Below, one piece after another: positions 1-7,593 of a stretch of DNA of 32,984 bases. This DNA comes from Gammaproteobacteria bacterium. GTDB taxonomy: Bacteria > Pseudomonadota > Gammaproteobacteria > SZUA-140. A program made the position numbers and the translations under genes. Below the pieces are notes generated by a model that was given only the letters and a program-made list of their open reading frames with translations, did no database searches and was not told where the DNA came from. The stretch is from the NCBI GenBank assembly GCA_020845975.1, contig JADLET010000119.1, positions 1 through 32,984 of the forward strand, read 5' to 3'. Numbering within the stretch: position 1 is the stretch's first letter; the number at the start of each line of letters is the position of its first letter.

Positions 1-1586
1 ATGGCGTCGAGCGTGTTCCTGCCGTGATCTCGATCCTCCTCCACGCCGGTGCAGATGGTGAAGGTGAGCGGATCGAACATCAGGTCGGACGGCGGCAGGC
101 CGTGGCGGCCGACCGCGAAGTCGTACAGCCGATGCGCGATGGCGAGCTTGCGGTCTACCTCCTTTGCCATGCCCTCCTCGTCAATGGTGAGGGCGACCAC
201 GCCGGCGCCGAATTTCTTCGCGTAGCCGAGCACCATCTCCGCCTTTTCCTCGCCGTCCTCGAAGTTGATCGAGTTGATGATGCTCTTGCCGCCGAGCAGC
301 TTGAGCGCGGTCTCGAGCACCGGCGTCTCGGTCGAGTCGATTACCAGCGGCACGGTGATCTGGCCGCGGTAGCGCGTGATCACCTCGATCATATCTGAGG
401 CCTCGGGCCGACCGACGTAGGCGACACAGACGTCGAGCGCGTGCGATCCTTCCTTCACCTGTTCGCGGCCAATGCCGACCAGCGCGTCCCAGTCCTCCGC
501 GCCGAGCATCTCACGGAACTTCTTCGAACCATTGGCATTGGAACGTTCGCCAACGGCGAACACCGCGTTCTCCTGCCGCAGCGGGACGCTGGTATAGAGC
601 GAGCTGACTGCGGGCGTAAGGGTGATTCTGCGCGCGAGCGGCGCGGGAGCCGGACGCGCGTCAAGCATCGCGCGCAGGCGCGCGATGTGCGCCGGGGTGG
701 TGCCGCAGCAGCCGCCGATCAGATTGACGCCGTCTTCCTCGACGAAGCGCTGCTGCCAGCCGGCCAGCTCCTCGGGCGAGAGCGGATATTCCGTCATGCC
801 CTCGACCAGCATGGGCAGGCCGGCGTTGGGCATGATCGAGATCAGCCCGGGCCAGTTCTCGCCAAGGTACTGCACGTGCTCGGCCATCTCGGTCGGACCG
901 GTGGCGCAGTTCAATCCGATCGCATCCACATCCATCGCGGCCAATGCGGTTACCGCGCAGCCGATGTCGGAGCCGACCAGCATGGTGCCGGTGGTCTCAA
1001 TGGTCACCTGGGCGAAGATCGGGGTATCCGCGCGACTCCGGCCCTTTTCCACGCGCGCGCGCTTGATGGCGTTGATGCCGGCCTTCATCGTCAGCAGATC
1101 CTGATGGGTCTCGAGCAGGAAGGCGTCGACGCCGCCATCGAGCAGGCCGCGCGCCTGCTCGTAATAGGAATCTTCCAGGGTGTCATAGTCGATATGGCCC
1201 AGGCTGGGCAGCTTGGTGCCGGGGCCCATCGAACCGAGCACGTAGCGCGGCCATTCCGGGGTGGTGAATTCGTCGGCCACCTCGCGCGCCAGTTCCGCCG
1301 CCAGGCGATTCAGTTCATACGTCTGCGCGACCAGGTCGAATTCGGCGAACACCACCTTGTTGGCGCCGAAGGTGTTGGTCTCGACGCAGTCCGCGCCCGC
1401 CTCGTAGTAGACACGGTGCAGCTTGCGCACGAAATCGGGCCGCGTCCGGCACAGGATCTCCGAACAGTTCTCCAGTCCGAGGAAATCCTTGTCGACGTCC
1501 CACTCCTCCGCCTGGATCAGGGTCCCGGTACCGCCGTCGCAGAGCAGCACGCGCTTGCGCAAACGTTCGATGAATTTTTCTTTCAT
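1..1586 (-). CDS. metH: Methionine synthase, cobalamin-dependent (MetH), N-terminal part
   Basis: Transfers a methyl group from 5-methyltetrahydrofolate through cobalamin to homocysteine, the last step of methionine synthesis, in the cytoplasm. About 528 residues are visible from an ATG at 1586, and the frame is open to the left edge, so the C-terminal cobalamin-binding and reactivation domains lie outside. Residues 1-320 are the homocysteine-binding barrel: DGGTGT near residue 17 and the three zinc ligands Cys227, Cys293 and Cys294 (in GLNCATG and GGCCGTTP). From about residue 340 the pterin-binding domain follows, with ERSNANGSKKFREML and VPLVIDSTE. The two domains are continuous, as in full-length MetH rather than the split form. 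The gene is divergent from the acyltransferase gene, with a leader of about 160 nt. The family assignment is firm. Confidence 0.96.
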   Translation of the reverse strand, partial: MKEKFIERLRKRVLLCDGGTGTLIQAEEWDVDKDFLGLENCSEILCRTRPDFVRKLHRVYYEAGADCVETNTFGANKVVFAEFDLVAQTYELNRLAAELAREVADEFTTPEWPRYVLGSMGPGTKLPSLGHIDYDTLEDSYYEQARGLLDGGVDAFLLETHQDLLTMKAGINAIKRARVEKGRSRADTPIFAQVTIETTGTMLVGSDIGCAVTALAAMDVDAIGLNCATGPTEMAEHVQYLGENWPGLISIMPNAGLPMLVEGMTEYPLSPEELAGWQQRFVEEDGVNLIGGCCGTTPAHIARLRAMLDARPAPAPLARRITLTPAVSSLYTSVPLRQENAVFAVGERSNANGSKKFREMLGAEDWDALVGIGREQVKEGSHALDVCVAYVGRPEASDMIEVITRYRGQITVPLVIDSTETPVLETALKLLGGKSIINSINFEDGEEKAEMVLGYAKKFGAGVVALTIDEEGMAKEVDRKLAIAHRLYDFAVGRHGLPPSDLMFDPLTFTICTGVEEDRDHGRNTLDA

Positions 1587-1643
1587 GACAAAGTCGATGT
1601 CCTGATTTAGACTCGCTGGTTAACGTGGGTATTCCTTATTAGT

Positions 1644-1675
1644 GATGCGTGATTCGGCCCGTGGGGCCCGGCATC
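1644..1675 (-). promoter_or_regulatory. Hairpin in the metH 5' leader
   Basis: Nested complementarity: GATGC/GCATC outside and GGCCC/GGGCC around a 3-nt loop inside. It lies 58 nt upstream of the metH start, inside the long leader. Another pairing, GATCT with AGATC (1719-1723 with 1685-1689), is possible further upstream. I do not recognise the conserved core of a SAM, SAH or cobalamin riboswitch here, so a regulatory role is inference from leader length and structure. Confidence 0.3.
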
Positions 1676-1751
1676 GCCCAGGAAAGATCTCACCCCGACA
1701 CAACCCTGGCAAGAAGCAAGATCCGGGCCCGCCCAGCGCGGACCACGCGCT

Positions 1752-1760
1752 ATTCTAGCA
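1752..1760 (-). promoter_or_regulatory. Extended -10 promoter for metH
   Basis: On the minus strand this reads TGC-TAGAAT, an extended -10 element that can work without a good -35 (none is obvious upstream). It would start the transcript near 1745 and leave a leader of about 160 nt before the metH ATG. In the plus direction the same bases offer a weak TATTCT for the divergent acyltransferase gene. Pattern-based only. Confidence 0.4.
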
Positions 1761-1782
1761 TTCTCATGAATGAAAACAGTCG

Positions 1783-2676
1783 ATGCGGACGCGCCTGATT
1801 AAACTTTCCCTGCGCCTGTGCGCCTGCCTCCCCCTCCGCGCCGTCCACGTGCTGGGCGCCGTGGCCGGCTGGCTGCTGGCGCGCGTCCCTAATGACAGCC
1901 GGCATGTCGCGGGCATCAACCTCGCGCGCTGCTTTCCTGGGCTCAATGCCGCCGACCGGCAACACCTGATGGAAGAGTGCCTGATCGAGACGGCCAAGAC
2001 CGCGGTGGAAACCGGGCCGCTGTGGTACTGGGATCGTGAACGCATCCGGCGGCTGGTCCTCAGTGCTGCGGGCGAAGACCTGCTGGAACAGTCGCTGGCC
2101 ACCGGCCGCGGCGCTATCCTCGCCATCCCGCACCTGGGGGCCTGGGAGGTGGTCGGGCTCTACTGTTCGATGCGTTACCCCATGACCAGCCTGTATCGCC
2201 CACCCCGCCTGGGCAGCCTCGACGCGCTGATGACGACGGCGCGCGAACGTTTCGGCGCCCGGCTGGTTCCTTCTGATACGGCTGGCGTGCGCGCACTGCT
2301 CAAGGCCTTGCGCCGCGGCGAACTGCTGGCCATCCTTCCGGACCAGGAACCGCGTTATGGCAACGGCATCTTCAGCCCGTTCTTCGGCATCCCTGCCTAC
2401 ACCATGACGCTGCTGGCACGGCTGGCTCAGCAGACCGGAGCCCCCGTTTTCATCACTTACGCGGTACGTCTGCCGCGCGGTTCGGGTTACCGCCTCCATT
2501 TCCATCCCCTGGCGCTGCCGCCGGACGACGCGTCCGTCGAGGGGATCACCGCCGCCGTCAACATCGCAATCGAGGACTGCGTGCGGCAGATCCCGCAGCA
2601 GTATCAATGGAGTTATAAACGCTTCAAGACGCGGCCACCCGGTGAGCCGCGCTTCTACCCGCGGCGTACCTCATAA
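1783..2676 (+). CDS. Lipid A biosynthesis lauroyl/acyl transferase, LpxL/HtrB family
   Basis: Transfers a secondary fatty acyl chain from acyl-ACP to a lipid A precursor on the inner face of the cytoplasmic membrane. The protein has 297 residues, close to the family's usual ~300. It starts with a hydrophobic N-terminus that can anchor it in the membrane, carries the catalytic H(x)4E motif as HLGAWE (about residues 117-122), then the DQEPRYGNGIFSPFFG segment typical of the family, and ends with the characteristic QWSYKRFKTRPPGE tail. Start at 1783: the two nearby upstream ATGs (1766 and 1770) are out of frame. No clear ribosome site is visible. Its end overlaps the end of the convergent methyltransferase gene by 6 bases. 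LpxL and LpxM cannot be separated by eye. Confidence 0.9.
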   Translation: MRTRLIKLSLRLCACLPLRAVHVLGAVAGWLLARVPNDSRHVAGINLARCFPGLNAADRQHLMEECLIETAKTAVETGPLWYWDRERIRRLVLSAAGEDLLEQSLATGRGAILAIPHLGAWEVVGLYCSMRYPMTSLYRPPRLGSLDALMTTARERFGARLVPSDTAGVRALLKALRRGELLAILPDQEPRYGNGIFSPFFGIPAYTMTLLARLAQQTGAPVFITYAVRLPRGSGYRLHFHPLALPPDDASVEGITAAVNIAIEDCVRQIPQQYQWSYKRFKTRPPGEPRFYPRRTS

Positions 2677-3246
2677 TTTCTGCGCGACGATCATGGCCTC
2701 GTCGCGCAGCCCCTGATCCAGCGTGCCCATACGTCCCTCCTCGCGGTATACCAGCAGCTTAAGCGGCGCGAACAAGGCGAGCAGCTCATTGTCGGCGAGG
2801 CGGAACTCCGGGTTGCCCGGACCGGCATCCGTCACCCGGGTACGGGTGAAGGTCTGATAGAACAGCAGACCACCGCTGCGCAGCGCGGCGACGAGATGCG
2901 GCGCCAGCGCGCGCTCGAGGAAATGGGCGATGACAATGATGTCACAGCTGTCCGCTTCCGGCGGTTGTTCCATGATGTCGCGCGCCTCGCCGCTGAGCGG
3001 CAGCCCGCGTTCCCGCGCGTAACGGTTCACCTGCTCGATCGCTACCGGAGAGATGTCCCAGGCGCGAACATTGAAGCCGCGCTCCGCCAGCAGGACGGCG
3101 TTGCCTGCCCGGCCGCAGGCGATCTCGAGCGCATCACCCGCGAGTGGAAGCAGATGTGCGTTCTCGGCCAGCACCCGGGTCGGAGCGCCGGGAAAACCCG
3201 TCTTCTGGCTGTAGACCGCGTCCCATTTTTTACGGCTGTCGTTCAT
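2671..3246 (-). CDS. Class I SAM-dependent methyltransferase
   Basis: Small methyltransferase of 191 residues. The SAM-binding motif I is LEIACGRAGNAVLLAERG, followed by an acidic motif II residue (VRAWDISPVAIEQ) and a motif IV-like DIIVIAHFL. It resembles the TehB/thiopurine-methyltransferase-like group, but the substrate cannot be read from sequence. Start chosen at ATG 3246: GGAGG lies 7 nt upstream; a GTG at 3249 is the alternative, with a spacing of only 4. It is the last gene of the minus-strand series behind trkH (41 nt gap), so it may be co-transcribed. It converges on the acyltransferase gene with 6 bases of overlap and no terminator between them. Confidence 0.85.
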   Translation of the reverse strand: MNDSRKKWDAVYSQKTGFPGAPTRVLAENAHLLPLAGDALEIACGRAGNAVLLAERGFNVRAWDISPVAIEQVNRYARERGLPLSGEARDIMEQPPEADSCDIIVIAHFLERALAPHLVAALRSGGLLFYQTFTRTRVTDAGPGNPEFRLADNELLALFAPLKLLVYREEGRMGTLDQGLRDEAMIVAQKL

Positions 3247-3287
3247 CACTTTCCTCCCAAAGTCCGCACGCTATCGGCGCAAGCGGG

Positions 3288-4733
3288 TCATTTACGCCAG
3301 AAGCCGGGCATGAACAGCACCAGCAGGGTGAACATCTCGAGACGGCCGAGCAGCATGGCCGCGCACAGCACCCACTTCGAGGCCGCGTCCAGGTCCGCGA
3401 AATCCGCGCCGATATTTCCGAGCCCGGTGCCCATGTTGTTGATGCAGGCGGCGACAGCGGAAAACGCGGTGACGAGATCGACGCCGGTGGCCGCCAGCAA
3501 CAGTGTCATGACGCAAAAGCACACGACATAAAGTGAAAAATATCCCCAGATCGAATCTATGACCTCGCTCGACAGGGCCTTGTTCCCGATCTTGACCAGA
3601 TAATACGCACTGGGATGCACCAGCCGCTTCATCTCGCGGGTGCCCTGGCGCATCAGCAGCAGGACGCGGATTACCTTCAGTCCGCCGCCGGCGGATCCCG
3701 CGCAGCCGCCTATGAAGCTGCTCATCAGCAACAGAAACGGCAGGGAGGAAGGCCACTGGTGATATTCGGACGTAGTGAAACCGGCGGTACTCGTAATGGA
3801 AACCGCCTGGAACAGGCCGTGCCGGAGCGGCTCGGCGAATCCTTCAAAGGTCCCGCTGACGTACAGCATCAAGGTAACGATCATCGCCATGATAAGGAGC
3901 ACGGACAGATAGGTCCGAAACTCGGGGTCATGCATATAGGGCTGGACGCCGACGCCGCGCCAGGCGATGAAATGGAGCGCGAAATTCGCCCCCGAGATCA
4001 CCATGAACACGACCGCCACGCTCTCGATCAGCGGATTATTGAAATAACCGATGCTGGCATCATGCGTGGAGAATCCGCCGAGGGAAACCGTCGAGAAGCT
4101 GTGCCCGACCGCATCGAACAGACTCATTCCGGCGATCCAGTAGGCGGCCGCACAGAGCAGGGTGAGGACGAGGTAGATATATCCCAGGGCCTTTACCGTC
4201 TCGGTGACGCGCGGGGTAAGCCGGTTGTCCTTCATCGGCCCGGGCGTCTCGGCACGGAACAGCTGCATTCCGCCGATGCCGAGCATGGGCAGGATCGCCA
4301 CCGCCAGCACGATGATGCCCATGCCACCAAGCCATTGCACCTGCTGGCGGTAATACAGCACTGAATCCGGCAGGCTGTCCAGATTGTTCAGCACTGTCGC
4401 GCCCGTTGTGGTCAACCCGGAGAGCGACTCGAATACCGAATCCCCGAAGGACAGGCCTGGATTGAACATGAAGGGCAGCGCCCCGAACAGGGCGAGCAAC
4501 ACCCATGACAGGACCACCACGAGAAAACCGTCGCGCAGACGCAGATCAAGGCGCAGACCGCGCACCGGCAGCCACAGGACCAGCCCGCAGATCAGGGTCG
4601 CCGCGCAGGAGAGCACGAAACCCCTCAGGGTTCCGTCGTCGTCGCGCCACGCAAACAGCAGCGGCGGGAACATGCTCGCGCCGAACAGCGTGAGCAGCAG
4701 GCCGATTATGCGCTGGATGATGCGCAGCTGCAT
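3288..4733 (-). CDS. trkH: Trk potassium uptake protein TrkH, membrane subunit
   Basis: Ion-conducting subunit of the Trk potassium importer in the cytoplasmic membrane, 481 residues, the usual length. Multiple hydrophobic segments surround the four pore-loop repeats; the filter glycines are visible in SGLTTTGAT, STVSLGGFSTHD, TSTAGFTTS and NMGTGLGNIG. An ATG at 4733 has GGAGG 8 nt upstream. It follows trkA (69 nt gap), which encodes the cytoplasmic gating partner, so channel and regulator are made together. The neighbourhood with ntrYX upstream points to joint expression with a two-component system. Confidence 0.95.
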   Translation of the reverse strand: MQLRIIQRIIGLLLTLFGASMFPPLLFAWRDDDGTLRGFVLSCAATLICGLVLWLPVRGLRLDLRLRDGFLVVVLSWVLLALFGALPFMFNPGLSFGDSVFESLSGLTTTGATVLNNLDSLPDSVLYYRQQVQWLGGMGIIVLAVAILPMLGIGGMQLFRAETPGPMKDNRLTPRVTETVKALGYIYLVLTLLCAAAYWIAGMSLFDAVGHSFSTVSLGGFSTHDASIGYFNNPLIESVAVVFMVISGANFALHFIAWRGVGVQPYMHDPEFRTYLSVLLIMAMIVTLMLYVSGTFEGFAEPLRHGLFQAVSITSTAGFTTSEYHQWPSSLPFLLLMSSFIGGCAGSAGGGLKVIRVLLLMRQGTREMKRLVHPSAYYLVKIGNKALSSEVIDSIWGYFSLYVVCFCVMTLLLAATGVDLVTAFSAVAACINNMGTGLGNIGADFADLDAASKWVLCAAMLLGRLEMFTLLVLFMPGFWRK

Positions 4734-4802
4734 AGGCGAGGCCTCCGCGTGCGGCCTGGGCGCACGCGCAACGAAGCTATTGGATGGATCATACGGGCGG
4801 GC

Positions 4803-6176
4803 CTAGAAAAAGGTGACGCCGACCTGAAACAGGCGCTCGACTTCGGCGATCCGCTTCTTGTCGACCAGGAACAAAATGACATGGTCGTCCGCCTCGATCA
4901 CCGTATCGTGGTGCGCCATCAACACTTCTTCGCCACGCACGATCGCCCCGATGGTCGTGCCGGGCGGGAGCTTGATGTCTTCGACCGCTCGACCCACCAC
5001 ACTGGAGGACTTGGTGTCACCATGCGCCACGGCCTCGATCGCCTCGGCCGCGCCGCGGCGCAGTGAATGCACGACCACTACATCGCCGCGGCGCACATGC
5101 GCAAGCAGACCACCGATGGTCGCGAGATGGGGCGAGATCGCGATATCGATATTGCCACTCTCCACCAGGTCGACGTAGGCCGAACGATTTATCAGGGAGA
5201 TCACCTTGCGGGCCCCCAGGCGCTTGGCGAGCATGGCGGACAGGATATTGGCCTCATCGTCATTGGTGACGGAACAGAAGACATCGGTGTTCTCGATGTT
5301 TTCCTCGATCAGAAGCTCTTCATCGGCCGCATCGCCCTGCAGTACCAGAGTGCGCTCGAGTTCGCCGGACACTTCCTGAACCCGCGTCGTATCGTGCTCG
5401 ATAAGTTTGACCTGATAGCGGTTCTCCAGGGCCCGGGCCAGCCCCTTGCCGATGTTTCCGCCACCAACCAGGGTGACGCGCCTGACCGGCTTGTCGAGCT
5501 TGCGAAGTTCACCCATCACCGCCCGGATGTCCTCGGTCGCCGCACTGAAAAACACCTCGTCATCAACCTCGATGACCGTGTCTCCCTGGGGAATGATCGG
5601 CGCGCCACGCCGAAAAACCGCGGCGACGCGGGTCTTGATGCCGGGCATGTGTTCGCGCAATTCGCGCAGTTCATGGCCGACCAGCGGACCACCGTAATAG
5701 GCCTTTACCGCGACCAGGCGCACGCGTCCGCCGGCGAAGTCGAGTACCTGAAGGGCCCCCGGGTATTCGATCAGGCGCTGCACCTGGTCGATCACCACCT
5801 GCTCGGGACTGATCAGCATGTCGATCGGCAGCGCCTCCTGGGTGAACAGCTGCGAATAGGCAAGATAGTCTCGCGCGCGCACCCGCGCGATTTTCGTCGG
5901 GGTATGGAACAGGGTATAGGCGACCTGGCAGGCCACCATATTGGTTTCATCGCTGCTGGTGACCGCGATGATCATGTCAGCGTCCTCCGCACCGGCGCGC
6001 CGCAGCACTTCGGGATGCGACGCCTGACCGAGCACGGTGCGCAGATCAAGGCGGTCCTGCAGAGCCTGCAGCCGCTTGGCGTCGTGATCGACCACCGTAA
6101 TGTCGTTGGCCTCACGCGCCAGGTTCTCCGCCACGGATCCTCCGACCTGGCCCGCCCCCAGAATGATTATCTTCAT
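4803..6176 (-). CDS. trkA: Trk system potassium uptake protein TrkA (NAD-binding regulator)
   Basis: Cytoplasmic regulatory subunit of the Trk importer; binds NAD(H)/nucleotide and gates TrkH. With 457 residues it has the full duplicated RCK arrangement: first Rossmann fold at the N-terminus ([17 protein letters not shown], acidic VVDHD), an RCK-C domain, then a second Rossmann fold near residue 237 ([17 protein letters not shown]) and a second RCK-C domain. The start at 6176 is 47 nt downstream of the ntrX stop and has only a weak purine-rich site, which fits translation from a shared transcript. Confidence 0.96.
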   Translation of the reverse strand: MKIIILGAGQVGGSVAENLAREANDITVVDHDAKRLQALQDRLDLRTVLGQASHPEVLRRAGAEDADMIIAVTSSDETNMVACQVAYTLFHTPTKIARVRARDYLAYSQLFTQEALPIDMLISPEQVVIDQVQRLIEYPGALQVLDFAGGRVRLVAVKAYYGGPLVGHELRELREHMPGIKTRVAAVFRRGAPIIPQGDTVIEVDDEVFFSAATEDIRAVMGELRKLDKPVRRVTLVGGGNIGKGLARALENRYQVKLIEHDTTRVQEVSGELERTLVLQGDAADEELLIEENIENTDVFCSVTNDDEANILSAMLAKRLGARKVISLINRSAYVDLVESGNIDIAISPHLATIGGLLAHVRRGDVVVVHSLRRGAAEAIEAVAHGDTKSSSVVGRAVEDIKLPPGTTIGAIVRGEEVLMAHHDTVIEADDHVILFLVDKKRIAEVERLFQVGVTFF

Positions 6177-6223
6177 ATCGTGATCGCTTCCCGGATCTGT
6201 GAATGGGTCATGCCAGCGCGGCT

Positions 6224-7579
6224 CTAATCCTGCTTCGCCTTGATTCCGAGCATGCGCAACTTGCGATACAGATGCGTACGCTCAATCCCGGCGCGCTGCG
6301 CCACCTCGGCCATATTGCCTCCAACGACACCGATCTGATACTCGAAATAGGCCCGCTCGAACTCGAGGCGCGCGGTGCGAAGCTCGGAATCGAAGGCAAC
6401 CGGAATTTCCGCCGTATGGCGCGTGCGTACACCCAGGGCAGTTTCCACATCACCCAGCGTGATCTCCTCGCCAGCGGCCAGGATCAGCAGGCGCTGCACC
6501 AGATTCTTCAGCTCACGCACATTGCCCGGCCAGTGGTGACCACAGAGGCGCTTGCGCGCCGCGTCAGTGAAACGATGACGCGGAAGATTGTCCTGCTTCA
6601 CGAAGACATCGACGTAATAATCGAGCAGCGTCGGCACATCTTCGCTGTGCTCTCGCAGTGGCGGTATACGCAGGGGGACCACATTGAGCTGGTAATACAG
6701 GTCCTCCCTGAAACTTCCCGCCTTGATGTCCGCCTGCAGGTCACGATGCGTCGCCGCGACCACTCGCACATCGAAATGCACCGGATCCTTGCCGCCGACA
6801 CGCACAAAATGCTTGTCCTCGAGAGCGCCGATGAGTTTGGCCTGGACAGAGAGATTCATCTCGCCGATCTCGCCCAGCAGCAGGGTGCCGCCATTCGCCT
6901 TCTCGAAAAATCCATAGCGGATACCCGCACCCTGCTCCGCCCCGAACAACTCAACCGCAGCATTGTCTCCCGCTATCGCGGCGATGCCGGCCTCGACGAA
7001 TGGACCCTTGGCGCGCGCGCTGCAGTGATGCAGGTAACGCGCGAACAGCTCCTTGCCGCTGCCGGGCTCGCCGCTGATCAGCACCCAGGCATTGTGCCTG
7101 GCGACGCGCTCGACCTGCGTGCGCAGCTCCATCATCACGGAACTGCTCCCAATCGGCTCGTACAGGGCCTGAGTCTGCTCGCGCAGACCGACGTTCTCGC
7201 GCTGCAGGCGGTCAGCCTCGATGGCGCGCTGCACGACGAGCAGCAACCTGGACAGGGAGAGTGGTTTTTCAACAAAATCGTAGGCGCCGAGCTTCGTCGC
7301 CTCGACCGCCGTTTCCACCGTGCCATGTCCCGAGATCATGATGACCGGCGCATCCACGCCGCCCTGCTGCGACCATTCGCGCAGCAGGGTCAGACCATCG
7401 GTGTCCGGCAGCCACACGTCCATCAGGATAAGATCGGGGCGGCGCTGGCGCCGCGCCTGGCGGGCCTGCGCCGCATCCTCGGCCATACTGACTTCGTAGC
7501 CTTCGTCCTCCAGGATCTCCCGCACCAGCTCGCGGATATCCCGTTCATCATCGATCACCAGCACATGGGCATTCATCAT
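6224..7579 (-). CDS. ntrX: Response regulator NtrX-like, AAA+ domain without GAFTGA
   Basis: Partner of the NtrY kinase encoded just upstream (14 nt gap). Of 451 residues, 1-120 form a receiver domain with acidic pocket Asp10/Asp11, phospho-acceptor Asp54 and Lys105. Residues 145-380 form an AAA+ module with Walker A GEPGSGKE (170-177), and the C-terminus is a Fis-type DNA-binding helix-turn-helix ([19 protein letters not shown]). Two family hallmarks are missing. The sigma-54 contact loop GAFTGA is GAGIRY (217-222), and the Walker B LDEIG is LGEIG, with Gly236 for Asp. It is therefore probably a DNA-binding regulator that does not open sigma-54 promoters. Start at the first ATG of an ATGATG pair; the second is possible. 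Confidence 0.92.
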   Translation of the reverse strand: MMNAHVLVIDDERDIRELVREILEDEGYEVSMAEDAAQARQARRQRRPDLILMDVWLPDTDGLTLLREWSQQGGVDAPVIMISGHGTVETAVEATKLGAYDFVEKPLSLSRLLLVVQRAIEADRLQRENVGLREQTQALYEPIGSSSVMMELRTQVERVARHNAWVLISGEPGSGKELFARYLHHCSARAKGPFVEAGIAAIAGDNAAVELFGAEQGAGIRYGFFEKANGGTLLLGEIGEMNLSVQAKLIGALEDKHFVRVGGKDPVHFDVRVVAATHRDLQADIKAGSFREDLYYQLNVVPLRIPPLREHSEDVPTLLDYYVDVFVKQDNLPRHRFTDAARKRLCGHHWPGNVRELKNLVQRLLILAAGEEITLGDVETALGVRTRHTAEIPVAFDSELRTARLEFERAYFEYQIGVVGGNMAEVAQRAGIERTHLYRKLRMLGIKAKQD

Positions 7580-7593
7580 TTGTCCCGCCTTGC

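Noticed and set aside
441-1610. Long plus-strand frame of 389 codons opposite metH
   Set aside because: It is the antisense shadow of metH in GC-rich codon usage; its product is rich in Arg, His and Gln with no recognisable domain, while the minus strand encodes clear MetH motifs.
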